From positions 1-64,000 of the IMG/VR virus record IMGVR_UViG_3300032331_002826: DNA of 64,000 nucleotides; one strand, written 5' to 3'. The notes beneath the pieces were generated by a model that saw only the letters and a list, made by a program, of their open reading frames with translations, was not told where the DNA came from and made no database searches. Position numbers and translations under genes: made by a program. Of the stretch, positions 46,700-55,412 are shown piece after piece (within the stretch, counting starts at the first letter, position 1; each line of letters opens with the position of its first letter). The DNA comes from a virus.

Positions 46700-47089
46700 T
46701 TAGTTGTTTTCCAGAAACATCTCAATCGAAGTAGTATCGTTATTAACGGAAATCGTAAGATTGATGTATAGTCTATAAATATCTACATCTTCCTTTTTTA
46801 GGACTTTAATGTCGATATTGTCAATGTTGGCAATGGGAACCCAATAGTTTATATCCTGAGTCAACGATTGTTTGATTCTTTGAGGAAGAGTAGCGTCGTT
46901 TTGATCAAATACAAATTTGTTAAGAGAATGACCAAACGTGGGCTGCATACGACGTTCGCCCTTTCTGGTATTCAACAAATTAACAATGTTAGTCTTTGTC
47001 TGTTCCAACGTATATATGGTTTGAGCAAAAAAACCACCCTCTCCGTTTTTAATAGGCAAAGTTAACCCGATGGGATATAGGGTAGCCAT
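46700..47089 (-). CDS. 25: Baseplate wedge protein (gp25/W-like)
   Basis: A 129-residue protein of the gp25/gpW family: GEGGFFAQTIYTLEQTKTNI, NLLNTRKGERRMQPTFGHSL, NKFVFDQNDAT. The EPR-like core motif of this family is here RRMQPTFG. It interacts with gp6 and starts sheath polymerisation on the baseplate. Full length for the family (T4 132). It is adjacent to the gp6-like gene with a 2-base gap. Confidence 0.93.
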   Translation of the reverse strand: MATLYPIGLTLPIKNGEGGFFAQTIYTLEQTKTNIVNLLNTRKGERRMQPTFGHSLNKFVFDQNDATLPQRIKQSLTQDINYWVPIANIDNIDIKVLKKEDVDIYRLYINLTISVNNDTTSIEMFLENN

Positions 47090-47090
47090 A

Positions 47091-47531
47091 TTACATCATT
47101 GATACATTAGAACTTGATGATCCTCCGGACTTTTTCTTATTATCAATAGCCTTCATCAAAGAAGAATAGTTCTTTGTAAGAGCTGTCGCAATAGGAGCGG
47201 GAACACTTTCAATATGGTCCAATACAGAGTTGGCAGATGGTCCCATATTAGATGAAACCAACGATCCTTCTTGTGGTACACCACCAACCGTCTCATTAAG
47301 AACCTTATTCAGTGCCTCATTTTTTGTGAATATCTTGTATTCCTTTTTTGGTTGAGGAGCAACGACCGATTTAGTTGTGCGTTCTATGGTTTTTTTAACA
47401 GGTTCAGATTGGTGTACAACCTTTGAAGAGAAAACCTCAGCCATGATCTGAGGCAAAAGAGATGGCAGAGTCTCTCTAACTTCTTGTTGCACCATCTCCT
47501 TGATTAGTTGTTTGAGTGAATCTTTTGTCAT
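47091..47531 (-). CDS. Hypothetical tail-cluster protein with amphipathic N-terminus, 146 aa
   Basis: Begins MTKDSLKQLIKEMVQQEVRE, the same LKxLIKE pattern as the GP88-family protein and other probable prohead-processed proteins in this window, although it is located in the baseplate cluster. The remainder is low-complexity, with helices around EYKIFTKNEALNKVLNETVG and a Ser-rich C-terminus (SGGSSSSNVSMM). The function is not recognised. It is 1 base upstream of the gp25-like start. It may be a virion protein processed by the protease or an assembly chaperone. Confidence 0.55.
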   Translation of the reverse strand: MTKDSLKQLIKEMVQQEVRETLPSLLPQIMAEVFSSKVVHQSEPVKKTIERTTKSVVAPQPKKEYKIFTKNEALNKVLNETVGGVPQEGSLVSSNMGPSANSVLDHIESVPAPIATALTKNYSSLMKAIDNKKKSGGSSSSNVSMM

Positions 47532-47573
47532 AGTATAATTAAATATCAGAGTTTTGTTTGTAAAGTGACACTA

Positions 47574-49256
47574 TTATTCAGGACGTTCACGTCTTATTTT
47601 ACCACGGAATCCGCCTGGAACTCCGTCTCCATTGTACGTATTAACACTAACAGGTTGTGATCCATCTGTTATATTTTCTCCGTCTTGACCCGGAGCATAT
47701 CCTCCGCCCGTCAAAAACACTCTACGGCTCATCAAATTGTAGAGTCGTTGTTCAAGATCAAGCAAAGGATTTAATTGAACACGTTCTTGGGTTTGATTAG
47801 GATCCGCTCCGCCAGCATCTGGATGACTGTGATCATACCAATGGGTATGAATTCTAAGCCACTCACATAGATCATACAACCAATCGACCGTTGTTTGACC
47901 TAACAATGCTGGTTCGTTTGTTTCATCGTACTGACCAAGATATATCACAGGAGCGTTGATGACTGCTTTTTTATGAGTAGTTAAAACAACCTGATCATGA
48001 GCATCAACAGTAAACTCGTTATCAGTGATAATACCATATCGTTTTTTAGAGAAGTGAAAAGTCTCTCCAAATCGGCTACTTAAAATGATACGATCAGTAT
48101 TTAGAATCAACTGATCTTTGTTTAGTACCGGCCAAGTAAAGTTGGTGGCACCATCAGGACAAAAAGCATCAACTTCTTCACGGGTATCATTTGAAAATAT
48201 CTTTTTGTAACAAGTTGTCACAAACTTAGATATTGTACAACCAGATGTTATGTGGATCGATGTACCATCGTTATTTATATCTTCCAACATGAACCCACCA
48301 ACATTTCTCTCAGGATGTCCATGATCATCCAACTCGATCTTTTCAATGATAGGAAGAAGATCGTGCAATTGAATGTCTCGATCTTTTTTTAAAGGTCTTT
48401 GTCTGTTACGAATAAGGACCATTGGATTTCCACCACCAACCTCCGGTTCGTCTTTGAAAAATGTATTCTTTTTACCCTCTCCTATAGCATAATCATCATA
48501 ACCCCAAAAATTATCAAAGGGATTAAGACTATATCCTTTATCGTTTGATCGATCATCGTCATACGCACCAAACCTAATTGATGATCCAAATCTACTTTCA
48601 AAAACCGTATCTCCTTCAAATCGTTTCAATGAACGAATATTTGGGTTGTTCAAAAAATATCTACCCAATGCACCTTCAAATCCATATCCGCCTTGAGCTC
48701 GTAGTTTACTAACCGGCCCTTTGTAGTCAACAAATTGAGGATCGTTTTGATCGGTCAATTCTTCACGGTTTCCCATTCCACCGCCGTATGTCAACTCAAA
48801 CGCAATATCAGCATTGTTGTTGATGAAGTTTTTGTAGTTGATTTTACGGGTATAGTAAAGGTTGCCGTGGTGTTCTACCACACCCACGATTTCATTAACA
48901 AGAGGATATTCTGATATGTTGTTCTCCAATGGAAGTGCCCATGGAAGACCTTCTTTTGGAACGCTAGTATGAGATCTAAGAAGTCGAAGTTTGACTCGTC
49001 CTATCCAAGTGTAATCTACATCGGAAAAATCTGTAGGTTTCCCGACATAATTTTCAGGCCACTGTGTCGAGTCAACGTAGTGTCCATTATTTGCCAACTC
49101 AGGATGTGTCTCATCCAATATGATATCCAAAACAACGGCAGGTTCGACTTGAATTGTGTCGGACCTATCCATTGAAAGGAATTTGATGTCTCGTTTGGTC
49201 GCCAAAAGATTTGTATCTTTTGACATATCCATTGGAAGAGGATTGTTACTTGTCAT
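47574..49256 (-). CDS. gp5-like baseplate hub/spike protein without lysozyme domain
   Basis: A 560-residue protein. The N-terminal OB-like part includes DYTWIGRVKLRLLRSHTSVP and LPLENNISEYPLVNEIVGVV. The C-terminal part has regular strands (DNEFTVDAHDQVVLTTHKKA and VINAPVIYLGQ) that suggest a beta-helical spike, then IHTHWYDHSHPDAGGADPN, a His-rich loop that could bind metal, as the tips of phage spikes do. No lysozyme motif is present, unlike T4 gp5. The C-terminus is Gly-rich. Position upstream of gp25 and gp6 fits a central baseplate component. Its start overlaps the upstream gene by 11 bases. Confidence 0.65.
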   Translation of the reverse strand: MTSNNPLPMDMSKDTNLLATKRDIKFLSMDRSDTIQVEPAVVLDIILDETHPELANNGHYVDSTQWPENYVGKPTDFSDVDYTWIGRVKLRLLRSHTSVPKEGLPWALPLENNISEYPLVNEIVGVVEHHGNLYYTRKINYKNFINNNADIAFELTYGGGMGNREELTDQNDPQFVDYKGPVSKLRAQGGYGFEGALGRYFLNNPNIRSLKRFEGDTVFESRFGSSIRFGAYDDDRSNDKGYSLNPFDNFWGYDDYAIGEGKKNTFFKDEPEVGGGNPMVLIRNRQRPLKKDRDIQLHDLLPIIEKIELDDHGHPERNVGGFMLEDINNDGTSIHITSGCTISKFVTTCYKKIFSNDTREEVDAFCPDGATNFTWPVLNKDQLILNTDRIILSSRFGETFHFSKKRYGIITDNEFTVDAHDQVVLTTHKKAVINAPVIYLGQYDETNEPALLGQTTVDWLYDLCEWLRIHTHWYDHSHPDAGGADPNQTQERVQLNPLLDLEQRLYNLMSRRVFLTGGGYAPGQDGENITDGSQPVSVNTYNGDGVPGGFRGKIRRERPE

Positions 49257-49632
49257 TTTTAATAGAAGGTACTTTGATTGGTTTTTTTAGAGTTGCGTCA
49301 ATATCATCAATTTCTTTCATCAACTGACGCTTTTCTTCTTCGGTCAACATAAACGCTCCACCTGAACCTTCAGGTCCAGCATTTCCTCTCGACATGATAC
49401 GCTGTACTACAGCTGCAAGTTTAACCAACTGTTCATCATTTTTAACCCGTACATCAAAATAGTCTCTGATCAAAGGAACAATCAATAGCGCGTCATTTGC
49501 TGTTTTGACCAACGATCTCAGGTCGCTAATAAGGATATCAATTTGATCACGATTACTTTCCGAGTTACTTACAATGTCCTTACATAGATCTGAAAACTTC
49601 TTGTTTTTATATATCTCAATGTCGTTATCCAT
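49246..49632 (-). CDS. Conserved phage protein, 128 aa, starts baseplate operon
   Basis: A 128-residue helical protein (MDNDIEIYKNKKFSDLCKDI, and LRSLVKTANDALLIVPLIRD). The C-terminal FMLTEEEKRQLMKEIDDIDA is amphipathic and acidic. I know similar small proteins upstream of gp5-like genes in marine T4-like phages, but not their function. It starts right after a terminator and a TATTTATA motif and overlaps the next gene by 11 bases, so translation is probably coupled. A tail assembly chaperone is possible. Confidence 0.6.
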   Translation of the reverse strand: MDNDIEIYKNKKFSDLCKDIVSNSESNRDQIDILISDLRSLVKTANDALLIVPLIRDYFDVRVKNDEQLVKLAAVVQRIMSRGNAGPEGSGGAFMLTEEEKRQLMKEIDDIDATLKKPIKVPSIKNDK

Positions 49633-49647
49633 ACCAGTATATCAGTG

Positions 49648-49655
49648 TATAAATA
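49648..49655 (-). promoter_or_regulatory. Candidate late promoter TATTTATA of the baseplate operon
   Basis: It stands between the terminator at 49656-49684 and ATG 49632 (15-base gap) on the minus strand. A terminator next to this motif and then a long structural operon is the clearest case for promoter function in the window. Confidence 0.55.
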
Positions 49656-49684
49656 GAAAAACCACCCCAAACGGAGTGGTTTTC
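49656..49684 (-). terminator. Intrinsic terminator after the late sigma gene
   Basis: The stem AAAACCAC / GTGGTTTT (49658-49665 with 49676-49683) is followed on the minus strand by a T-run TTTTTC. It ends the sigma-factor unit. Confidence 0.85.
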
Positions 49685-49706
49685 CTTATTTTATTTTAGA
49701 GTCTAA

Positions 49707-50597
49707 TTACAACGCTCCTGCATCAGAATAGGATTTGGCTATCGTGGTTTGATAGTTTTTCATCCTATTGATGACCTTTGTTATTTGTTGGGTTTTACAA
49801 GATGAAATCTCACGGATGTACAAATACAATGCTTTTTTATTGAAAGCATCGATTCTATCACTATTTCTAAACAGTTCAATTACCGCATTAGCAATGTTAA
49901 TATCTCTCTGTTTGGTGAAGATCTTATTGATGTTCTTCTCCCAATAATCCACCATCAAACCAATGAACTCACGGTTTTCTTTTTCTCTGTAATGCGTATC
50001 TTCTTGCTGTAGTTTACATGTACCCTCACCATTGTCCTCACTAATTTCAACGTGTTGATTGAAACGTTTGTAGTTGGTGTTGTTTTGAAAAATAAGATAA
50101 TTCTTGGCGATGATACTAAAGTATCCAAATGCTTTACCTTTGCATTTGTCAAACTTGTGCATATTTGCTACCAAATGAGCTACTGTTTCTTTTTGTACTT
50201 CAAGTGGACCCGTCTCAAAATAACAGAATTTGAAAGTGTTAAATACGTTTTCTACCAATTTTTCAAACGGATACTTAATGTGAGTATTATAGATGTCATC
50301 TCTAGTGTCCTGATCATCCGTCGTGTTGTAAGTGATGATTGCGTCTTCTGTATTAGAGGTGAAATACATTTTGTCTTTAGAAGACTTTTTCTTCTTAGAA
50401 GACTCTGATGCAACATCAATATCAACTTCAGCGTCTACAACAATTTCTTCAATTGGCATTTCAACAGAACTAGTCTCTGTTTTTGAAGTCTTTTTTAGAA
50501 CCTTTTTATTTACGGACTTTTTCTTATTAACAGCGGGTTCTGTGCGACTTTTCTGTTTCTTAAGAACTTTGGTTATTTTCTTTTTGGTTTTTGACAT
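49707..50597 (-). CDS. 55: Late-transcription sigma factor (gp55-like)
   Basis: ATG 50597, preceded by AAGGA 9 bases upstream, is preferred over a TTG at 50606; it gives 296 residues. The first 85 are Lys-rich and low-complexity (KKKSVNKKVLKKTSK), unlike T4 gp55 (185 aa). The core has IKYPFEKLVENVFNTFKFCY, followed by THLV-type helices and KFDKCKGKAFGYFSIIAKNY, a sigma-70 region 2-like block that grips core RNA polymerase and the -10 element. gp55-type factors direct late, structural-gene transcription together with the sliding clamp. Its own gene is followed by a terminator and then a candidate late promoter. Confidence 0.8.
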   Translation of the reverse strand: MSKTKKKITKVLKKQKSRTEPAVNKKKSVNKKVLKKTSKTETSSVEMPIEEIVVDAEVDIDVASESSKKKKSSKDKMYFTSNTEDAIITYNTTDDQDTRDDIYNTHIKYPFEKLVENVFNTFKFCYFETGPLEVQKETVAHLVANMHKFDKCKGKAFGYFSIIAKNYLIFQNNTNYKRFNQHVEISEDNGEGTCKLQQEDTHYREKENREFIGLMVDYWEKNINKIFTKQRDINIANAVIELFRNSDRIDAFNKKALYLYIREISSCKTQQITKVINRMKNYQTTIAKSYSDAGAL

Positions 50598-50859
50598 CAG
50601 ATTCAATCCTTGTATTTAATTTTTCGATTATTGTAACAATGTCCAAAAATATCACGCCGACCTCATCATCTTTTTGGAAAATCTGTTTATCGTCCAGTTG
50701 TTGGAGTTGGGTATAGACATTATTGACATCAGTCCTAAACTCTAACACCCACTGTTCATATATGTCAATTTTTTTCTGTCCTATATAAACAAGATAACCC
50801 AGTATCACAGAAGCTGTCACCGACACTATAACCAATATAACTAGTAAAGCTATTAACAT
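50560..50859 (-). CDS. Small membrane-anchored coiled-coil protein, 99 aa
   Basis: N-terminal hydrophobic segment LIALLVILVIVSVTASVILG continues to about residue 27 (single membrane anchor, probably N-out or signal-anchor). It is followed by a charged helical region (YTQLQQLDDKQIFQKDDEV and VTIIEKLNTRIESDVKNQKE). No enzyme motif is present. The end overlaps the sigma gene start by 38 bases, so the two are translationally linked. Membrane association with the infected cell envelope is likely; the function is unknown. Confidence 0.6.
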   Translation of the reverse strand: MLIALLVILVIVSVTASVILGYLVYIGQKKIDIYEQWVLEFRTDVNNVYTQLQQLDDKQIFQKDDEVGVIFLDIVTIIEKLNTRIESDVKNQKENNQSS

Positions 50860-50862
50860 ATT

Positions 50863-51003
50863 TTAGTCGTTGTCTTCATTTTCACCGTAGTCATGACAAT
50901 AATCTTTGATATACATCAAAGCATCGTCAACTATTGTCCAATCTTTAGATTCAATAGCGTCGTTCAAAATTTCAACGAGTTCACAAATTTCTTGTTGATT
51001 CAT
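50863..51003 (-). CDS. Very small acidic protein, 46 aa
   Basis: A 47-codon ORF: ATG 51001-51003 (MNQQEICELVEILNDAIESK), stop TAA 50863-50865. The protein is acidic and helical, ending DYCHDYGENEDND. It has good phage-like codon use and sits 3 bases before the next gene's start, which supports it being real. No known family is recognised. Confidence 0.55.
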   Translation of the reverse strand: MNQQEICELVEILNDAIESKDWTIVDDALMYIKDYCHDYGENEDND

Positions 51004-51099
51004 AGTAGAAATATCAGATTAATTATTTACAATACTCTGACTTGATAACGCCATGAGCAAAGTTAAATAGTGTAACGTCAGTAAAACTATCAGATATTT

Positions 51100-52116
51100 T
51101 CACCTATGTGCAAAATAACGCTTGAAAAAGTCATCTTGTCCTGACTTTTTTGCAGGATCGGGTTTTTCACTGGTCACAGTAATCGTTGGTTCTAGTACAC
51201 TCGATTCGGAAATATTGTTGGACGGTTCAGTTACAATTTCTTTTTCTTCAACCACATCTGATTTTGGTTGAATAACAGGTTCCGGCTTTGGTTGTGGGAT
51301 AGATTCTGGTGCAGTAGCATAAATTGCATATTCTCTGTTGATCGCAACGTTATATGCTAAAACCAATGCCACTGCGAGGGGATCGAATACACATATCAAT
51401 ATCAATATGAACCACTTTGCAACAGTGTTAATACTAACACCGGCAGACTCGGCAACAAATTTGAAGGTCTGAATATCTTTTGCTGAAGATGATGTAAGTT
51501 TAAGTTCGGTAATTTTCTTGTCTACATTATCTATATCAGTAGAATATGATTGAGATTTATCATTTTCCGATTTGATATTTTTGTCTGTTTGATCAATAAG
51601 TTCCATCGTCTGTTCCTGTACCTGACGAAATTGAATTGGATTTCTTGCCAACAGTGAGTTTGTATTAACCTGACTCAATCGATCCTCTTGACTCTTTCTT
51701 AGAGAGGTCAACGACTCAATACGTTTTTTTACATCATCGATCTTTACAAGAGACAATTTCTTCTGATTCTCCAATGACGTAACTTGTTCTTGCATCATTG
51801 TATATTGTATCGAAGACTGTTGATACGCACTTGTCAAGTATCCAAAAACACCTAAAGATGTAATACCCATCAAAACGATGACAGCAATACAAAGGTATGA
51901 TTTTAGTAGAAATTGAGATTTTTTCCAAAATCGATATAGAAATGAGGTAGCAACAAGTTTGCCTAACTCAAGTGAAGATGCCATCACCATTGCAGCAATT
52001 GATGCTCCAGAGAATAATAACCCAATGCCCCATATGGAGAAGAATGCAGCACACCCAGCAATGAATAGTGCTGAAAATCCCAATAGGTTATTGAAATTAA
52101 GAAAGTTCTTGTTCAT
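51100..52116 (-). CDS. Multi-pass membrane protein with coiled coil, 338 aa
   Basis: Hydrophobic segments at about 10-30 (LLGFSALFIAGCAAFFSIWG), 33-55 (FSGASIAAMVMASSLELGKL), 72-96 (SYLCIAVIVLMGITSLGVFG) and 240-262 (WFILILICVFDPLAVALVLA), with a long coiled coil between the third and fourth (VTSLENQKKLSLVKIDDVKK). The Pro/Glu-rich C-terminus (IPQPKPEPVIQPKSDVVEEK) is probably cytoplasmic. This topology is common in marine T4-like phages without known function. A role at the host membrane is inferred. It follows a terminator and a TATTTATA motif. Confidence 0.65.
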   Translation of the reverse strand: MNKNFLNFNNLLGFSALFIAGCAAFFSIWGIGLLFSGASIAAMVMASSLELGKLVATSFLYRFWKKSQFLLKSYLCIAVIVLMGITSLGVFGYLTSAYQQSSIQYTMMQEQVTSLENQKKLSLVKIDDVKKRIESLTSLRKSQEDRLSQVNTNSLLARNPIQFRQVQEQTMELIDQTDKNIKSENDKSQSYSTDIDNVDKKITELKLTSSSAKDIQTFKFVAESAGVSINTVAKWFILILICVFDPLAVALVLAYNVAINREYAIYATAPESIPQPKPEPVIQPKSDVVEEKEIVTEPSNNISESSVLEPTITVTSEKPDPAKKSGQDDFFKRYFAHR

Positions 52117-52120
52117 AAGA

Positions 52121-52128
52121 TATAAATA
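52121..52128 (-). promoter_or_regulatory. TATTTATA motif after a terminator
   Basis: It lies between the terminator at 52138-52164 and ATG 52116, but only 4 bases from the ATG, so a standard leader would not fit unless translation starts downstream or the mRNA is leaderless. Confidence 0.3.
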
Positions 52129-52137
52129 TCACCAAAA

Positions 52138-52164
52138 ACAAAAAACCCCACCTAAATGGTGAGG
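52138..52164 (-). terminator. Intrinsic terminator after glycosyltransferase gene
   Basis: The stem CCTCACC / GGTGGGG (52158-52164 with 52146-52152) is followed on the minus strand by TTTTTTGTTTTTGG. Confidence 0.85.
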
Positions 52165-52172
52165 GTAGTGTA

Positions 52173-53471
52173 TCAAACGTCAACGTTCAACTTGTTTTTA
52201 TACGAACCAAGTTCTCTTCCCATTATGTCATACGATTTGACTTCATAATGTAGGTTTTTGTTATCCGCAAGTAGTTGCAAATGAACGTTAAACGAAACTT
52301 TGTCGGGGCGATTCTGCCAGAATCCTATAATTTCCGGACCAAATGTATTCACCTGAATCAATCTATTTCTATCATCATATACAGAAACGGTTAATTTATT
52401 GACCGATTTGTTATTCAATATAGACGGATTCAAATCTATACTTGGAGAAACAGAAATGATGCTTAAAGTGATGGGATCGTGTCCGTCAACATAGTTTTCA
52501 TTGTATGGAGTTGGAGCTAACTTACCTGACAAAGTGTAAATACACACTTCTTTGGTGGAGAATTTAACACCAGCATATCTCTCATATTCACTTAAAGTAC
52601 GAACCTTTCCAAAGTTATATTTGTCAGATATGACAATTGCGTCATCTTGTTCCATTCCAAACAAAACTCGATTTCTCTTTTGTGACTTGATATCACGTTC
52701 CCACCAAGATTGTTTGATTCCTTTGATGTCTTGTTTAGTGAGATCATGATCGTCCCAATGCTTAAACCTGGCAGATCTAGTATATTCATGCCAACACACG
52801 ACTTTGTGTGGATGATACAAATCGTATCCGTGGGTAAATGCTCTTACCGCAATACTGATCTCTTCACCGTAGAAATAAAACTCAGGATCGTGCGGAACCT
52901 CTTCACAGAATTTACCATCAGCAAACGCAAAATGAGCAGAGTAAAATCTCGACGGAACAGGTGTTGTGCAAAACTCATAATCGTTTATTGGAGACGGCAC
53001 AAAGAAAATGGGACCGTCTGAAAGAAACTTATGAAAGTCCATTTTCCACGGAATCAGTTCATATGTACTTTTATCCGCAAATGGATCGAAAGCCGGAATA
53101 TAGGCAGTGATTAAGGGTTTTTCACTGCCCATATTTTGACACTGATTATACATCGTCTTTAGTTCTGTATCCCACCCCTGAACAAATCGATGATGTGAAT
53201 CCAACTGCATCGTATAACGTTGTCCGTTATACCTACGTTGAATTTGATTTCTTGCCCAACACGCGCCTTTACTTTCGTAATATGGAATGTCAATAATTTC
53301 GATATTTGGATACGACTTTAATACATCTAAATTTTCAGAGTCGTCGTGTTGCCAACATATACAAACATGCAACGCTTCGGGATTGTGAGCATTTTCGTAC
53401 ATATCCAAAATGGTTGGCACCAATTCTGGATCTCTGTACGATGCAATTTGTACAAATATCGATTCGTCCAT
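52173..53471 (-). CDS. GlcNAc-type glycosyltransferase, 432 aa
   Basis: The N-terminal 290 residues match the GlcNAc glycosyltransferase family: FVQIASYRDPELVPTILDMY, HVCICWQHDDSENL, KGACWARNQIQRRYNGQRYT, MQLDSHHRFVQGWD (D-x-H-H nucleotide-sugar/metal site) and EISIAVRAFTHGYDLYHPH. Residues 320-432 form an extra beta domain. The likely activity is transfer of an HexNAc-type sugar from a nucleotide sugar to a glycan, a host-surface component or a virion protein. It is the last gene of its unit and is followed by a terminator. Confidence 0.85.
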   Translation of the reverse strand: MDESIFVQIASYRDPELVPTILDMYENAHNPEALHVCICWQHDDSENLDVLKSYPNIEIIDIPYYESKGACWARNQIQRRYNGQRYTMQLDSHHRFVQGWDTELKTMYNQCQNMGSEKPLITAYIPAFDPFADKSTYELIPWKMDFHKFLSDGPIFFVPSPINDYEFCTTPVPSRFYSAHFAFADGKFCEEVPHDPEFYFYGEEISIAVRAFTHGYDLYHPHKVVCWHEYTRSARFKHWDDHDLTKQDIKGIKQSWWERDIKSQKRNRVLFGMEQDDAIVISDKYNFGKVRTLSEYERYAGVKFSTKEVCIYTLSGKLAPTPYNENYVDGHDPITLSIISVSPSIDLNPSILNNKSVNKLTVSVYDDRNRLIQVNTFGPEIIGFWQNRPDKVSFNVHLQLLADNKNLHYEVKSYDIMGRELGSYKNKLNVDV

Positions 53472-53474
53472 AAC

Positions 53475-54143
53475 TTAGTCGTTTTCTTGTCTCCACATAT
53501 CATATTCACACCGACAACTAAGATAGTCAGCAACGTGAACGATTCTCGGAAGGTTGGTTTTCAACTCATGATCCGGGTTGTATGATTTTAAATATGAAGT
53601 ATTAGCCTCATGATACAATCCGTCAGAAAGTTTAATTGCTAATGTCTCCTTCCAATTACACACAATTCCATATTGCTGTAAAATAAACAGAGCACGATCT
53701 GTTACATCCATATATTGAAGATTTGCGTTGAACTTGTAAATCTCCGACTTGTTCTTTCGATGCCACTCACTATCCTGTGGAAGGTAATAGTCTCCCTGTT
53801 CCTTATCACCCAACTTTCCAAGATCGTGATGAATTGTGGCAAACGCTAGTTCCTCGTCGGTAAAATCAACTGTACCACCACGCATTTCGTACAACTTTTT
53901 AACACCAAATGAAGTTGTCAATACGTTGGTAATATGATCAATGTATCCGCCAGGATACGCGTTGTGATAGTGTTCTTTAGCACTAGCAGGAGCCAGTGTC
54001 AATCTATAACCATACTCATCTTCACTATAAAGATGATTGAGTTTCTTTAACCTTTCACCGGAAAAATATTTCGGCAAAAGTTCCATGAATTTTTCATAAT
54101 TAGCAGCAAGTTGTTTTTCAGTGTATGTCTTTGTCATAGACAT
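53475..54143 (-). CDS. HD-domain phosphohydrolase-like protein
   Basis: ATG 54143 (MSMTKTYTEKQLAAN) is chosen over an in-frame TTG at 54173; ATG 54137 is also possible. The residues GGYIDHITNVL and AFATIHHDLGKLGDKEQG give the H...HD...D pattern of HD metal-dependent phosphohydrolases. LPRIVHVADYLSCRCEYD supplies the last Asp. Substrates of phage HD proteins include nucleotides and cyclic nucleotides; which one applies here cannot be read from the sequence. It lies 3 bases upstream of the glycosyltransferase gene. Confidence 0.75.
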   Translation of the reverse strand: MSMTKTYTEKQLAANYEKFMELLPKYFSGERLKKLNHLYSEDEYGYRLTLAPASAKEHYHNAYPGGYIDHITNVLTTSFGVKKLYEMRGGTVDFTDEELAFATIHHDLGKLGDKEQGDYYLPQDSEWHRKNKSEIYKFNANLQYMDVTDRALFILQQYGIVCNWKETLAIKLSDGLYHEANTSYLKSYNPDHELKTNLPRIVHVADYLSCRCEYDMWRQEND

Positions 54144-54179
54144 CAATACTACACCAAAACCCAACAATGTCAATTATGT

Positions 54180-54671
54180 TTAAACCGTGAATTCGACCGA
54201 TCCGTTTGGAGTTGTAAGTTTTATTGATGTGACTATATCTCCATCCTTCTTATTGAAACCACAAGAAAAAGGAGAGTAAACCGATGCAGGAATTGTATCT
54301 GAACTTCCGTTGTAAGAAATGATGGTATCACTATAAACAAATCCGTCACCGTCAATGTACACCCAATTATACTCAACTACCGGATGAACTTCAATAGATG
54401 TAACGGTAGGTGGAATTGCAGGTGTAGCTACAGTAAACACATCAGAACTAGTACATTCTCCTTCTGATGTGACTACACGTATTGTGAACTCACTTGATAC
54501 TCCTTCGGGAATAGCAAATGCAATTTGAGTAGAGTCGTAATACTGAACGGTATTACACTTGACACCACCAACATATGCGATGGTGTCGTTATCTATGAAT
54601 CCTGTTCCATAAACATACGTCCATTGACCAACTGGGCCCGTATGTGGAAGAAAATCTGTAATTATAGGCAT
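54180..54671 (-). CDS. Two IPT/TIG Ig-like domains protein, 163 aa
   Basis: Two TIG/IPT repeats: ITDFLPHTGPVGQWTYVYGT (residues 4-23, then GFIDNDTIAYVGGVKCNTV) and PTVTSIEVHPVVEYNWVYID (about 88-107, then GDGFVYSDTIISYNG). Ser/Thr-rich with no signal peptide. Such domains decorate phage virions and bind carbohydrates weakly, so a capsid or tail decoration protein is likely. A TATTTATA motif lies 7 bases before the start and abuts the PhoH stop, suggesting separate late expression. Confidence 0.7.
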   Translation of the reverse strand: MPIITDFLPHTGPVGQWTYVYGTGFIDNDTIAYVGGVKCNTVQYYDSTQIAFAIPEGVSSEFTIRVVTSEGECTSSDVFTVATPAIPPTVTSIEVHPVVEYNWVYIDGDGFVYSDTIISYNGSSDTIPASVYSPFSCGFNKKDGDIVTSIKLTTPNGSVEFTV

Positions 54672-54678
54672 ATCACCC

Positions 54679-54686
54679 TATAAATA
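54679..54686 (-). promoter_or_regulatory. Candidate late promoter TATTTATA before TIG-domain gene
   Basis: The motif lies in the 15-base gap between the PhoH stop and ATG 54671, 7 bases from the ATG. Spacing is short for a -10 element. Confidence 0.35.
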
Positions 54687-55412
54687 TCATCGAACCGATA
54701 TTTGTTTCAATCGAGTCACAATAAATTTTACCAATGCACTTCTTACAATATCATTCTCATCAAATTCAAACACGTGAATTCCATTTTCTTTACTCTCATC
54801 ATCACGAAATTGTTCAGTGAGTTTTATGAATCCGCTTTTTGACCCAATATCACTTTGTTCTGGATCACCAAGAATAAACACTTTACTGAATTCACCAACG
54901 CGTGTAACCAAAGTGACCAACTCTTTATGAGTCATGTTCTGTGCTTCATCAGCAATGATGCAACGAGCGTTCCAGTTCAATCCACGGAGAAATCCAATAG
55001 GAATACTGTCTACGTGTTTTTCTTTTTGCAACCAATCAACTGTTGACTTATTCAAAAATTCAGACAACTTCTCAACTAGAGGTTGAATATATGGTGCCAT
55101 TTTTTCCTCAGCTTCTCCTGGCAAAAAACCGATCTTACTATCAGAGCTTTCCACTGCGCTTCGTAGATAAAGAAGATCACTAACTCGTTTCTGATTCATC
55201 AATTTTAGTGCTGTCAACACAGCCAAATATGTCTTTGATGATCCGGCCGGGCCGCTTACAAATACTAGTTTTGTGTTTTTATCTAACGCTATATTAAGAA
55301 ATTCTTTTTGTTTTTCCGTCAACTCTCTGTGAGATATGTCCATCTCAGTTTTAATTTTGTGTTTTTGTGGAACAGTAGGACTAGTATCTGGAAGTTTCTT
55401 GTGTTTTTTCAT
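54687..55412 (-). CDS. phoH: PhoH-like ATPase
   Basis: A 241-residue protein with the PhoH-type P-loop ATPase: KNTKLVFVSGPAGSSKTYLA (Walker A GPAGSSKT at 54-61), CIIADEAQNMTHKELVTLV (Walker B) and SKVFILGDPEQSDIG (motif III). PhoH-like genes are widespread in marine phages; RNA-related or phosphate-stress roles have been proposed, but the function in phages is unsettled. The full domain is present. The start overlaps the stop of the upstream gene by 1 base. Confidence 0.92.
   Translation of the reverse strand: MKKHKKLPDTSPTVPQKHKIKTEMDISHRELTEKQKEFLNIALDKNTKLVFVSGPAGSSKTYLAVLTALKLMNQKRVSDLLYLRSAVESSDSKIGFLPGEAEEKMAPYIQPLVEKLSEFLNKSTVDWLQKEKHVDSIPIGFLRGLNWNARCIIADEAQNMTHKELVTLVTRVGEFSKVFILGDPEQSDIGSKSGFIKLTEQFRDDESKENGIHVFEFDENDIVRSALVKFIVTRLKQISVR

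Noticed and set aside
51004-51099. Possible 26-codon GTG-start ORF overlapping a stop codon
   Set aside because: Too short, no ribosome binding site beyond chance, and no protein-like features.
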